A DNA stretch of 64,000 bases from Streptomyces sp. NBC_00162 (GCF_024611995.1 NZ_CP102509.1:124001-188000); one strand, 5' to 3'; shown: positions 45,025 through 55,209, counted from the stretch's first letter. Numbers and translations: made by a program. The notes: a model not told the origin generated them from the letters alone.

Positions 45025-45540
45025 GTGAGCGGCAATGTAGAGGCGTCCGGCGACCGGTTTCGAGATCGACGCGAACGCAAGTACGGATATGACTTCCTCG
45101 ATGAGGTTCTGGTGCACTGTCCTCGGTGTGATGGGTGCGCCACTGTCACGCCCCACCCCGAGATCCCGGCAGATCAGAAGGCTGCCGGCTACGGGAGCCT
45201 GGATCTCCATCGGCGGCTGCGGTGCACGGGGTGCGGCTTCTTCAAGGATCGGAAGGTCGACTCTGCTGTTGTGGGCAGCCCTGTCGATCCTTACTTCCAG
45301 CGACCGGTGTGGTTGCAGACGAGCTGCTGTGGACACGTCCTGTGGGCCTATAACGTGCGTCATCTCGATCTGCTGGAGGCCTACGTGGGGGCCAAGCTTC
45401 GTGAGCGCGGAGAGCTTGTGCCTTGGGCCCCGATGAGTGTGGTTGAGCGGCTTCCCACCTGGTTGAAAGTCGCGAAGAACCGGACCGAGGTTTTGCGGAC
45501 GATCAGGCGCTTGCGTTCCGCACTGCCTGCTGGTGGGTGA
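45025..45540 (+). CDS. Zinc-ribbon hypothetical protein
   Basis: 171 residues from GTG 45025. Cys pairs HCPRCDG and CTGCGFFKDRK form a zinc ribbon near residues 32-75. The C-terminal half (VDPYFQRPVWLQTSCCGHVL, LEAYVGAKLRERGELVPWAP, VERLPTWLKVAKNRTEVLRT) is helical. Resembles TFIIS-like hypothetical proteins scattered in Streptomyces; function unknown. Confidence 0.65.
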   Translation: MSGNVEASGDRFRDRRERKYGYDFLDEVLVHCPRCDGCATVTPHPEIPADQKAAGYGSLDLHRRLRCTGCGFFKDRKVDSAVVGSPVDPYFQRPVWLQTSCCGHVLWAYNVRHLDLLEAYVGAKLRERGELVPWAPMSVVERLPTWLKVAKNRTEVLRTIRRLRSALPAGG

Positions 45541-45630
45541 TCGGACGCGCGGTGGTCACAGCTCAGGCACGGCCGACGGGCGTCCATCCGGTCAGTATGC
45601 AGGGGCCAGTCTCACCCGTTCGATGACGAG

Positions 45631-45942
45631 TCAGCGCACGTGAAGCGGTCTGGACACCCTCCGTGACCGCTCCCCAAGATCTGTGCCAGAACCCAACGAA
45701 CACCTACGAAGCCACCCGGCCCAGCGCAAGGCCCGCCTCGAGTACGAGAACCGCGTCAACGCACTCCCGGCTGCCAGGCCTGCGTTGACGATGTTCCTCG
45801 CCCCCCGAGTGCCCGGTTCGTGCACCGTGACCTCGTAATCGCTCGCCTCCAGGTGGCGCAGGGCGTCGGTCCGGATGAGCGCGGAGCGCACGACATGGTC
45901 GTCGGCTGCGGGGATGCGCCGGAGCACCCAGACGTCGGCCAT
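45631..45942 (-). CDS. Hypothetical protein (103 residues)
   Basis: ATG 45942. It reads ADVWVLRRIPAADDHVVRSA, LIRTDALRHLEASDYEVTVH and ends in an Arg-rich tail. The first ~60 residues look native; the tail may be read-through after a break near 45740. Confidence 0.45.
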   Translation of the reverse strand: MADVWVLRRIPAADDHVVRSALIRTDALRHLEASDYEVTVHEPGTRGARNIVNAGLAAGSALTRFSYSRRALRWAGWLRRCSLGSGTDLGERSRRVSRPLHVR

Positions 45943-46250
45943 GGTTCCCTCCGAGGGATCGATGTCTGAGCTGTCCACGGTCACAGACCGATGCATTCGG
46001 TGGCGGCGTCTTCCCACTTCTCGCCGTCGTCGACGCAGCCCCAGAACACCACGCTCGGCGTTCCGGTGAAAGCAGGTCGGCAGGGGTGTCGATCAACGCC
46101 CTGCTGCCTGGAGCACAGAGAATCGAGGTGATCAGAGGCCGGCGAGCCACCGGGTCGCCCCTCGATAAGCCAACCAGTCAGCGCTCATCGAATCCATCGC
46201 TGATCAGCTTGGCAGCCGTCAAACGGCCAGAGATGCGCTGGAGGCCCGTC
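45943..46250. other. Gene-free stretch
   Basis: No supported gene. GGAGG at 46240 serves the GTG at 46251. Confidence 0.45.
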
Positions 46251-46727
46251 GTGGAGGAACGGCAGGAAGATCTGTGTAGATACGAACTGGCCTACGCCGC
46301 TGCCATCGCCAGGCTGGCGCAGCAGGACGGAACCCTTGGAAACCTGAGAAACCGTGCGACTGGTCTCCTTACCGTGGCCGCACTCGTTGCTTCGTTCTCA
46401 TCCGCCATCGGCCTCGTCAGTGAGAAGAAGCCCATTCATGAAGGTTTCGGGTGGGAATTGATGCTGGCCCTTGTTGCAATCGGCGTGTGTGCCATGGCCG
46501 TCCTCTGGCCCTGCAGCAAGTGGAAGTTCGGCCCTAGCCCGGGCGGGATCCTCAAGCAAGATGGCGATGAGAAGAAGATTCGCGAGGCTGTGACGAACAG
46601 CCTTGTGCGGGCCATCGGCTCGAACGAGAGCCAAATCACGCGGCGCGCGTTGTGGTACCGCTGGGGAGCTGCGCTCCTCCTTCTTGAAGCAATTCTCGTG
46701 GTTGCGGCCACTCTCGTTGAAAAGTGA
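46251..46727 (+). CDS. Three-segment membrane protein coupled to S41 peptidase
   Basis: 158 residues from GTG 46251 (ATG 46233 also possible). An N-terminal amphipathic helix (AYAAAIARLAQQDGTLGNLR, NRATG) leads into TM1 (LLTVAALVASFSSAIGLVS), TM2 (LMLALVAIGVCAMAVLWPC), a ~70-residue charged loop, and TM3 (WGAALLLLEAILVVAATLVE). The build resembles SLATT-like and other membrane effectors seen in antiphage operons, but I cannot assign it. The stop overlaps the peptidase start as GTGA, which implies joint function. Confidence 0.6.
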   Translation: MEERQEDLCRYELAYAAAIARLAQQDGTLGNLRNRATGLLTVAALVASFSSAIGLVSEKKPIHEGFGWELMLALVAIGVCAMAVLWPCSKWKFGPSPGGILKQDGDEKKIREAVTNSLVRAIGSNESQITRRALWYRWGAALLLLEAILVVAATLVEK

Positions 46728-48741
46728 CACAGACCGAGGAGACCGGCGCAATGGGAAATGGCGACGACGACCTGGTGAGCACGGGGACTAACCTTCAGCC
46801 GACGGACAGAGCACCGGCAGCCACCATCCCCCCATTCATCAAGGAATCGGCCGAACGGGTCCGCGAGCACCTGGCCACCGCCTTGACGATCCCGACCTTG
46901 CTGCAGGGGGTGGGCACCCTGACCCTGGACGAACGCCGGCTCCTCGTCGACCAGGCACTCGTCCTGTTCGAGCAGAACTACGTCCACCTGCCCCTGAAAA
47001 CCGCGATGTATACAGTGAACCCGGTGCAGAGCCTGCGCGTGCTGCGCAGACGACTGGAACGGCAGACCCCGCAGACCATGCCCCAGGAGTGGATCTTCCA
47101 CGCCGAGCTGTCCGAGATCTTCCACTCCGTCCGGGACCTGCACACCAACTACCTGCTCCCCTATCCATTCACAGGCAAGATCGCCTTCCTCCCGTTCCAG
47201 ATCGAGGAGTGCACCGGTGGGCGGGGCTCCCAGTACCTGGTGACCCACGTCATCCCCGGCTTCTCCGCACCAGGCTTCGAGCCCGGCGTGGTGGTCACCC
47301 ACTGGAACGGCATCCCCATCGCCACCGCCGTCGACCTCAACGCCGCCCTCTACGCCGCCAGCAACACTGCCGCCCGGCACAGCCGCGGCGTGCAGTCGCT
47401 CACCGTGCGCCCACTCAAGATCCACCTGCCTCCGTTCGAGGAGTGGGTGACCGTCAGCTATATCGATGCCGACGGCAGTTGGCGGGAATTGCGCGAGAGC
47501 TGGCAGATCGTAGACAACCTGCCAGCCTCTGTCGACGCGGACGCGGTCAGCACCACCGCACTGTGCCAGGGCATCGACCTCGAGGCGGACGAGACCAGCC
47601 GGGCTAAGGTGCTGTTGTTCGCGCCGAGGGTGGTCGCCCAGGAACAGGCCGTCCAGGCCGACGAGCCCGCCCCCTGGCTGCGTGAGGGCGAGGTCGCCAC
47701 CACGATGCCCAAGGTGTTCAAGGCTCAAGGAGTGGCGACCCCCTCGGGTACCTTCGGCCACGTCCGGATCTTCACCTTCGACGTCAATGACCCGGCGGCG
47801 TTCGTCCAGGAATTCGTGCGGCTCATCGGCCAGCTCCCGGAGAACGGGCTCATCGTGGACGTCCGCGACAACGGCGGCGGCCACATCCACGCCGCCGAGT
47901 TCGCCCTACAGGTCCTGACCCCCGCCGGATCGTCCCCGAGCCGACGCAGTTCCTCAACACCCCGCTCAACCTGCGCATCTGCCGCCAACACCAGGGAAAC
48001 AACTTCATCGACCTCGGAGCCTGGGTTCCGTCAATGGAACAGGTCGCCGAGATTGGCGCGACCTTCTCCAACGCCTTCCCCCTCACCCCCGAGGACGGCG
48101 CCAACGCCGTCGGGCAGCAGTACTTCGGACCCGTCGTCCTCATCACCAACGCGCGCTGCTACTCCGCGACCGAAATCTTCGCCGCGGGATTCCAGGACCA
48201 TCAGATCGGCCCAGTGCTCGGGACCGACGACAACACCGGCGCCGGCGGCGCCAACGTCTGGACCCACGAACTGCTCAGCGCGCTGGCACAAGGAACACCA
48301 GGGTCGCCGTACGCGACACTGCCCAATGGGGCGGGCATGCGCGTATCGATCCGCCGGACGCTGCGCGTCGGCGCGCTGTCGGGCACTCTGGTGGAGGACC
48401 TGGGCGTCATCCCCGACGAACGCCACCGCATGACCCGCAGGGACCTGCTGGAGGACAACGCCGACCTGCTGGCCCGGGCCGGTGAGCTCCTCAGGACCCG
48501 AACCGTGCACATCGTCACCATCACGGACGCCTCCCACCGGGACGATGCTCTGCAGCTCAAGCTGAAGGCGACCAACGTGGACCGGGTGGACATCTACGTC
48601 GACCAGCGGCCGCGCACCACGGTGGACCTTGCCAACGGCCAGGTCGACGTCACAGTGCCAGGCACAGCATCCGCGCAGTCGGTACGGGTGGACGGATTCT
48701 TCGAAAGGAAGCTCGTCGCGAGCCGAACAGCACAGCTCTGA
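46724..48741 (+). CDS. S41-family peptidase (one frameshift in a C run)
   Basis: About 671 residues if repaired. There is no signal peptide. A helical N-terminal ~150 residues (HAELSEIFHSVRDLHTNYLL) is followed by a PDZ-like part (PGFEPGVVVTHWNGIPIATA) and the S41 catalytic region: GLIVDVRDNGGGHIHAAEFA, then NARCYSATEIFAAGF with the nucleophile Ser and GTDDNTGAGGANVW. The C-terminal ~100 residues look beta-rich. The frame shifts at a run of five C near 47921; one more C restores it exactly. Cytoplasmic C-terminal-processing-like peptidases cut peptides or partner proteins; here the coupled membrane protein is an obvious candidate. Confidence 0.7.
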
Positions 48742-48760
48742 TGACGCTTCTTGAAACTCT

Positions 48761-48788
48761 TTTCCACCCCCTGCTCAGGGGGTGGAAA
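48761..48788 (+). terminator. Terminator after the S41 gene
   Basis: TTTCCACCCCC pairs with GGGGGTGGAAA (11 bp) across TGCTCA. Confidence 0.7.
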
Positions 48789-49050
48789 GACCTGCTCATG
48801 CTGATTCCCTAGCCGCACCAGGCCGAGTCGAGGCGGAACCACGCAGCTCTGACGTCCCCTGACAACGAGCTGCACCTTCGGGAACCCAATGCCCCCATGC
48901 CCCCCTCGCAGATCTCCCGGAAGATCAGAACTGCACCGAGGGCCGCTTCGGCCGGAACGAAGAGCTCCCTCGGGCCGTCTCGCGTACGGGCAGTCCGGAC
49001 TCTGCAAGCAGCGCACGCACCCGAGCGATGTCAGGGACGGCAACTGTGCA

Positions 49051-49236
49051 GGTCCCCCGCAAGGGCATCGAGTCCTCACAACGGCTCGGCCGTCACCGTT
49101 GGGTGGTTGAGAAGACCGTGTCCTGGCTCGCCGGTTGCCGACGTCTGCACCGCCGCTACGACGCAAGGCCGATCACTTCCTTGCCTTCGTCGGCATAGCC
49201 GCAACACTCATCTGCCACCGCCGCCTCAGCAAGTAG
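49051..49236 (+). pseudogene. IS5-family transposase 3' remnant
   Basis: It reads VPRKGIESSQRLGRHRWVVE, KTVSWLAGCRRLHRRY, then after a frame change ADHFLAFVGIAATLICHRRL. This is the C-terminal Glu region (WVVEKT) of an IS5-type transposase, closest to the element at 53943. The rest is gone. No gene is evident in 48789-49050. Confidence 0.7.
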
Positions 49237-49257
49237 AACGAGATCCCGCCAGGATGG

Positions 49258-49614
49258 TCAGAGCCTGAGTCGGTTCTGCTGAGGATCGAAGCAGACCAGC
49301 CCCATCGAGGCCGCAAGGGCTGCGGCGTAGGACGATGCCTCCTCGGCCATGTCCCAACGCATCGCGAAGTAGATGAGCGGCCCGCGGCCCTCGCCGATCA
49401 GCGGGCAGGCCGCCCAGGGCGAGGATTCCTCGACGTCCTCGGTGATGTCACACCACCGCTCAAGGAGCGCGGCGACGTAGGCCGCGATGCGCTCGGTCGG
49501 AGCGTGTTCCATCTCCGTGTCGAGGTATCGGTCGTAGAGGTTCGTAAGGACGCGGCCGGCGGACCTGTCATCCGTCGGCTGCTCGCCTTCCCAGACAGCC
49601 AGGTCATAACTCAT
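49258..49614 (-). CDS. Hypothetical protein, immunity-like (118 residues)
   Basis: ATG 49614. It opens MSYDLAVWEGEQPTDDRSAG and continues YLDTEMEHAPTERIAAYVAA, LLERWCDITEDVEESSPWAA, GRGPLIYFAMRWDMAEEASS, YAAALAASMGLVCFDPQQNR. Small acidic proteins of this pattern are common as immunity or hypothetical proteins in Streptomyces; partner unknown. Confidence 0.6.
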   Translation of the reverse strand: MSYDLAVWEGEQPTDDRSAGRVLTNLYDRYLDTEMEHAPTERIAAYVAALLERWCDITEDVEESSPWAACPLIGEGRGPLIYFAMRWDMAEEASSYAAALAASMGLVCFDPQQNRLRL

Positions 49615-49694
49615 GCGGGGAGGCTCTCACGCCCCACTGACAGTCATCTGAGCTGGTCGACAGCACTCGACAATACCAAAATAAACGACGCCTA

Positions 49695-50822
49695 AGAGGT
49701 CGTTTTCGTCTGTACTGCCCATATACGAGCTGATTCTCGGGGCGTGCGATGGCGGTGCGGAAGAGGTGGCAGGTGTGGCTTGGGCCTGTGGGTCGGGTGG
49801 GGTGACGGGTGGGGCGGGATGTGGCTTGCGCCTGTCTCATCCCAGGATGCCTGGCCTTCAAGGCTGTGTGCTTCCGCCGTCATTGCCATACGCCTGGGCG
49901 CACTCGGTCCGCGGCGATACGCCAGAAGCATGTCGACGCGACGTCCATATCCGAGTGATCTGTCCGATGCCCGCTGGGAGTTGATCGAGCCGGTGCTCTC
50001 GGCCTGGCGTCTCGAGCGCCGCGGCAGGGCCCTGGATATCGGTCGGCCGCCTGAGCACGACCTGCGCGACATTATGGACGCGATCTTGTACGTGGACCGG
50101 ACCGGAGTTCAGTGGCGCTACCTGCCGCATGACTTCCCGCACTGGAACACGGTCTACGGGTACTTCGCCAAATGGGCCGACGAGGGCGTGTTCGCCCAGC
50201 TCAACGGCCTGCTCAGGCAGCTCCTGCGGGAGAAGGAGGGACGCGATGCCGAGCCGTCGGCCTGCGTGATCGACGCCCAGAGTGTCAAGACCTCCACCAG
50301 CGTTCATGCCTCCGGCCAGGGCATCGACGCCGGCAAGAAGATCGTCGGCCGCAAGCGGAGTATCGTCACCGACACACTCGGCCTTCTCCTCGCGGTGCTG
50401 GTCACCGCGGCGAGCGTGCAGGACTCGGTCGCCGGCACCCGGCTCCTGGACCAGGTCGCCGCCGAACATCCCCGCGTCCGCAAGGTCTGGGTCGACGGCG
50501 GCTATCGCCAGCACCTCGTCGAGCACGCAGCCGCCCTCGGTATCGACATGGAAATCACCGCCCGCAAGCCTGGGACCAGGGGCTTCACCCCGATCCCGAA
50601 ACGGTGGGCGGTCGAGCGGACCTACGGCTGGCTCATGCTCCACCGCCGCCTGGCCCGCGACTACGAGACCCTGCCCGCCCGCTCCGAAGCCGTGATCCAC
50701 GTTGCTATGGCCGACCTCATGGCCCGCCGTATCACCAGCGAGAACACCATCTCCTGGCGCGACCCGAAGAAGCCCACCAAACAGACCATCCCGGGATGAA
50801 ACATCGGACGAAAACGACCTCT
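49695..50822 (+). mobile_element. IS5-family insertion sequence, complete (1128 bp)
   Basis: Perfect 16-bp terminal inverted repeats AGAGGTCGTTTTCGTC at 49695-49710 and 50807-50822 enclose a single intact transposase. No target duplication is obvious. It sits next to a remnant of a different IS5-type element. Confidence 0.85.
49930..50799 (+). CDS. IS5-family transposase, intact single frame
   Basis: 289 residues from ATG 49930: YPSDLSDARWELIEPVLSAW, TGVQWRYLPHDFPHWNTVYG, EPSACVIDAQSVKTSTSVHA (first Asp), RKVWVDGGYRQHLVEHAAAL (second Asp), RGFTPIPKRWAVERTYGWLM (Glu), then ALMARRI-like end. All three DDE residues are present, so the element may be active. Confidence 0.88.
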   Translation: MSTRRPYPSDLSDARWELIEPVLSAWRLERRGRALDIGRPPEHDLRDIMDAILYVDRTGVQWRYLPHDFPHWNTVYGYFAKWADEGVFAQLNGLLRQLLREKEGRDAEPSACVIDAQSVKTSTSVHASGQGIDAGKKIVGRKRSIVTDTLGLLLAVLVTAASVQDSVAGTRLLDQVAAEHPRVRKVWVDGGYRQHLVEHAAALGIDMEITARKPGTRGFTPIPKRWAVERTYGWLMLHRRLARDYETLPARSEAVIHVAMADLMARRITSENTISWRDPKKPTKQTIPG

Positions 50823-50889
50823 GAATCCTGTCAGCACGTGGCAGGCAACGCCTTCGCTGGTGTAGCCGTGGTTCGCCACCGCTTGGTCC

Positions 50890-51038
50890 CGGTGGGTGAT
50901 CGAGCGGACCGTGTCCTGGCTGACCGGATACCGCCGGCTCAACACCGCTACGAACGCCATCCCCGCAACTGCCTGGCCTTCCTCGGCCTCGCCGCAGCCC
51001 TCTGCTGCTACAAACGACTCATCCGCCTCACCGCATAG
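50890..51038 (+). pseudogene. IS5-family transposase 3' remnant, second type
   Basis: It contains RWVIERTVSWLTGYRRLN, then in another frame YERHPRNCLAFLGLAAALCC, YKRLIRLTA and a stop followed by GGACACGGTCT. It matches the right end of the split element at 54804-58500, including part of its terminal repeat. Confidence 0.7.
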
Positions 51039-51302
51039 GACACGGTCTGGGCCGCCGGGGACCAGCACGCTGGCAATCGGCGCCGGCCAAACTGCGGGCG
51101 GCGATCCGGCCGAAACCGTTCACCGACGACCCACGTCAGGGGCTCGACGCGGCGATCCGTCCGCACGCGGTGCCGCGTCGCACGCTTCTCACCCGATTGC
51201 GGGGACCGGCTGGCCCAACGGGCCGAGTCACGGAGCGGCATGCTCCCGGCGCCTGGATTGTGTGCAAAGGTGCGATTGCGATCCATATTCCGAAGGGAGA
51301 TC
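51039..51302. other. Gene-free stretch
   Basis: No supported gene. A GGGAG ribosome site precedes ATG 51303. Confidence 0.4.
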
Positions 51303-53026
51303 ATGCTGGACGGCCCTGAGCCGGACGCCCCGGACGAAGCCCCTGCCGCCGAGCCACCGGAAGCCCCCGAGGAGCCGCACAACGGTTCTGGTTCACTGCC
51401 GTGGGGGTTGGGTCTGCTGGCAATGGCAGCCACGTTGCTCTCGGCGAGCCTCGGTCCGCTGCTGCAACTGTTCGGCATCAAGTCTGGCCCTGTTGCCGCG
51501 GCTCTCCTGCTCTCGGCGGTCCTCATCGGCGGGATCGTCGCCGTCCGGAAGGCATTTGCGGACCGGCCCAAGATGTCCCGCCGCGCGCGCTGGTTGTCGG
51601 TCGCTGGCCTGGGAGGCTTCCTCCTCGCCTGCACCACTCTGGTGATCGTCTTCCAGCCGCATCCGCCACCGCCGGAGCTGCTCCGCTTGCCCGGGGGCCA
51701 GGACGTGGCCATGGTCGGTTTCGAGGGCGTTGGCGCCGGCCAGGACCAACGGGTGCTCGACGATGTGTCTGAGGTCTTCACGACGGACCTGATGAAAGAT
51801 CAGCTGCCCGAGGGAAGCAAGGCATACGACTACGCCAGGGTGACCTCGCCTCCCCTGGAGGTGCTCGGGAAGGCGGGGCAGGACCACCAGGAGCTGGACG
51901 ACTGGACGGACGGCTTCGTCGAACGGACGAATGCCGGGATCGTCATCGGCGGCCTCGTGACCACCGACTCTGCCGGACAGACCGGACTTCGGCCGGCTGT
52001 CTACGTGCGGGCGGCACAGGTGGACGATGCACCCGAACTCGCCGGGTGGTACCTCAGCGGCCAGATCCGACTCGATCAGGACTGGAGCTCCGACACAGGC
52101 CGGAGACACGTGATCACCGAGTTGGTGCGCCGGACGCGCGGACTGGCCGATTTCACCCACGCTCTCGATCTCTGGCGGAACGGCAAGGTCAACGACGCGA
52201 AGCAGGTGCTGGACCAGCTACTGCCATCGGGCGCGGTCGCCGTTCGGCAGGACGGCGCCGAGTTCGTCACGCCTGATCTGGTCCGGCTCTTTCACGGGCA
52301 CGCCCTCGAGCAGGTTGCCATCGGCCTCCCCGCGACTCAACGGAAGCCGTACCTCGAGGCGGCTCGCGCCGATTACCAGGCCATCGACCCGAACGGCCGG
52401 ATCGGGCGGCGCGCACGCCTCAGCTTGGCCGGCGCGCAGTACCAGCTGGCGCTGGGCCCGTCACCAAGCTGCCGCCCGGGGACTGTGGATACCAAGGCAC
52501 TGAGTGCCTCGTCGGCCGAGCTACGGAGGCTCTCGGTCGAAGGGCTCTTCTCCGAAGTCGGTCGGCTGCGGGCGTCCGTGAACCTGGCCCAGGTGGAGCA
52601 GTGCAGGGTGACGGCGCAGATCGTTCCCGATGACGGGATCATCGACCAGGCCCTGCGACGGGTCCGCTCCGCCAAGGGGGCCGCGCAGTCAAGGACCTTC
52701 AGGTGCTGGCCGCCTCCGTCGCAGCGGTGCATGCCTTCGAGCGCGGAGATTCGGTCGCTGCCATCTCCTACATCAAGGAAGCGATCAGAGGGGAACGCGG
52801 GTTCGCCCGGCGAGGGCTCTGGCAGGCGCTCGCAGCCTCCTGGGAGTTTCAGCGCGGCGACACAACCTCAGGCTGCCGCGACATGCAGGACTCGCTCGAC
52901 CAGCTCGGCAACGCCCAGGGCAAGGGCGCGATCACGTCGCAGCGGTATGAGGAGATCGAGAACTCCGTCCAGCAAGAGGCCAAGACCGCAGGGGCCCGGT
53001 GCCCCCAGGTTTCGCCGGGCGGCTGA
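51303..53026 (+). CDS. Membrane-anchored protein with TPR-like region (one frameshift)
   Basis: About 574 residues if repaired. An acidic, Pro/Ala-rich cytoplasmic start (~35 residues) is followed by two or three membrane helices (WGLGLLAMAATLLSASLGPL, VAAALLLSAVLIGGIVAV, LSVAGLGGFLLACTTLVIVF) and a large external domain. There VAMVGFEGVGAGQDQRVLDD and NAGIVIGGLVTTDSAGQTGL resemble TolB/CsgG-like folds, followed by helical repeats (FTHALDLWRNGKVNDAKQVL). The frame breaks at a run of five G near 52685; adding one G restores KDLQVLAASVAAVHAFERGD. The lipoprotein follows 20 bases later. Confidence 0.6.
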
Positions 53027-53046
53027 CCCCCGAAAGGACCGTGCGA

Positions 53047-53946
53047 GTGACACCAAGAGTACTGATCTTGAGCATCGTCATGCTGGGCTGTGCCGTCGCA
53101 GGGTGCAGCAGCCCTGCGTCGGAGTCCGGCTCCCCGAGCCGTACCACGCAGACGGCAACCCCCAGCACGACTACCGACTCTGCCACGGACGTCCTCCTGG
53201 CCCAGCAAATTACCCTCCTCGCGGCCGGCGACGGGGCCGCCCCGGACTGCACCGCGGACCTGGGCAGGATCCCCGGCCTCAGCGGCTCGCCCGCGGTCTG
53301 GGTCGGGAACATCCGCGGACTAGACCGGGTCACCACCCCCGACGAGGTGGCCCTGTGTCTGAGCGGCTTCTCACCTGACGAACCGGTCAAGGTGATCGTT
53401 ACCGCCGGCGGCCGGCAGTACGCCAGCACGGCCCAGCCCACCGCCTCCGAGCTCACGTATGCGCACTTCGAGCCGTCAGAGTCGCTCTTCACCGGGCAGG
53501 TACTTGCCGTGCACCCCAAAGGCGATGGAGTGCTGCAGAGCGAGAAGTGGTGGTTCGTGCCGCCCGGCGCGGCCCGCGAGGATCTCGCGGCTGCCGGGAC
53601 GCTCACGATCCAGGCGACCCAGGGCTCGCTGACGGCCCAGCACAGTCACTCGGTCGAGCTCCCAGGCAAGCCCGACCGCTTGGTCGTGGACAACGGCAGT
53701 CACCGGATCCTCATCTACGGGTTCGCGCCCGGAGCGCGGATCCCGGTCGGGCTCTACAAGACCGACTCCACAACCCAATCCGAAAGCCGTGCCTCACTTG
53801 TCCAGCAGATTGGCACGGTCGTGATGCCTCGCTCGAGAACCGTCGTCTTCACCGTTCCCGACGCCGTCGTCAAAGAGACCGGTAACCAGGGCTCGTACTG
53901 CGTCACCGTACCGATGCCGGAGCAGTACAACTGCCCTCAGCCTTAG
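53047..53946 (+). CDS. Large lipoprotein
   Basis: 299 residues from GTG 53047 with AAAGGA upstream. The lipobox CAVAGC is followed by a Ser/Thr-rich linker of ~30 residues, then beta-rich domains (VALCLSGFSPDEPVKVIVTA, EKWWFVPPGAAREDLAAAGT, RLVVDNGSHRILIYGFAPGA, TVVFTVPDAVVKETGNQGSY). Four Cys may form disulfides. It is co-transcribed with the membrane protein upstream, so the two probably meet outside the membrane. Its end is only a few bases from an IS insertion and may be slightly altered. Confidence 0.7.
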   Translation: MTPRVLILSIVMLGCAVAGCSSPASESGSPSRTTQTATPSTTTDSATDVLLAQQITLLAAGDGAAPDCTADLGRIPGLSGSPAVWVGNIRGLDRVTTPDEVALCLSGFSPDEPVKVIVTAGGRQYASTAQPTASELTYAHFEPSESLFTGQVLAVHPKGDGVLQSEKWWFVPPGAAREDLAAAGTLTIQATQGSLTAQHSHSVELPGKPDRLVVDNGSHRILIYGFAPGARIPVGLYKTDSTTQSESRASLVQQIGTVVMPRSRTVVFTVPDAVVKETGNQGSYCVTVPMPEQYNCPQP

Positions 53947-54807
53947 AGATCATCTCATTTGGAGAGTCTGCGGTAGCAGATGAGGGTGCAGGCGATGCTG
54001 GTGAACGCGAGGAAGTGTTCGGCTTTGCGTTCGTAGCGGCGGTGGAGGCGGCGGCAGCCGGCGAGCCAGGCCATGGTGCGTTCGATGGTCCAGCGGTGGC
54101 GGCCCAGGCGCTGCGAGGACTCGATGCCACGGCGGGCTATGCGGTGCTTGATGCCTCGCTGGCGTAACCATTTCCGCAAGTGGGCGTAGTCGTAGCCTTT
54201 GTCGGCGTGGAGCTTTCCGGGCTTGCGCCGTCGGCGTCCGCGGCGTGAGCGGATGGGCGGTATGCCGCGGACGAGGGGCTCGAGGGCCTGGCTGTCATGC
54301 AGGTTCGCTCCCGAGATTCCGACGGACAGGGGCAGACCGGTCCGCTCGGTGATCAAGTGGATCTTCGACCCGAACTTGCCCCTGTCGACAGGATTCGGAC
54401 CCGTCAGGTCCCCCTTTTCAAGGCCCGCATGTTCACCGAGTCGATCGCACAGCGCGACCAGTCCAGCTCGCCGCGAGCGCCGAGTTCATCGAGGACCAGA
54501 CGGTGAAGCTTGGCCCACACACGGGCCTTGCTCCACTCGGAGAAGCGCCGGTGGGCTGTCGCCCCGGACGGCCCGAATGACGCGGTCGGCAACTGCTGCC
54601 ACGTGCAGCCCGACGTGGCCACGAACACGATCGCGGCGAGCACTTCGCGGTCACCATGCCGCCGCCGACCACCGCCCTGCGGCCGCGACGGCGCTTCCGG
54701 AACCACCCGCTGGAACAACACCCACAACTCATCCGGCACCAGCCGCTCAACAATCCCCGCCACGACCGACAGCCTACCCAATCCACCAAATGAGATGACC
54801 TCTAAGA
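53943..54807 (-). mobile_element. IS5-family (IS112-like) insertion sequence, complete
   Basis: Ends TTAGAGATCATCTCATTTGG (left) and its near-exact complement ending at 54807 (19 of 20 match). It lies directly against the lipoprotein stop on the left and the next IS on the right. Confidence 0.8.
53955..54781 (-). CDS. IS5-family transposase, two frames with slippery site
   Basis: Frame A (54404-54781) ends RCAIDSVNMRALKRG then stop. Frame B (53955-54356 and a little upstream) continues LTGPNPVDRGKFGSKIHLIT, LHADKGYDYAHLRKWLRQRG and RRGIESSQRLGRHRWTIERT. They join at an AAAAGGGGG run, the usual programmed -1 frameshift of this group. All DDE positions are present. Confidence 0.82.
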
Positions 54808-54826
54808 CCGTGTCCTACATGGCTCG

Positions 54827-55192
54827 TTGACCGTTGTGGTGGGCATGGGGAGTGGACGGTGGGGATGGATCGTTCCGGATGGACTGTGGGAGATAGTGCG
54901 GCCGTTGTTGCCGCCGGCACGGGTCCGGCCGCAAGGTGGCGGGATCGCGAACATCGATGATGAGGCGGTCTTCGCCGCCATCATCTACGTGCTGGTCAGC
55001 GGGTGCGCCTGGCGGGCCCTGCCTCCGTGCTTCGGGGCGTCGAAGTCGACTGTGCACCGCCGGTTTGTCATCTGGTCGCGGGCCGGGGTCTGGGGCCGGC
55101 TTCACCAGAAGGTCCTCCAGCTCCTGGACGAACAGGGCCTGGTCGACCTCTCCCGTTCGGTACTCGACTCCGCACACGTCCGCGCTAAAAAG
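54827..55192 (+). pseudogene. IS5-family transposase, 5' half
   Basis: It contains WIVPDGLWEIVRPLLPPARV, FAAIIYVLVSGCAWRALPPC, FGASKSTVHRRFVIWSRAGV and SRSVLDSAHVRAKK with the first catalytic Asp. It is interrupted by the IS110 insertion. Confidence 0.8.
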
Positions 55193-55209
55193 TGCCCCTA
55201 TGGTTTTCG

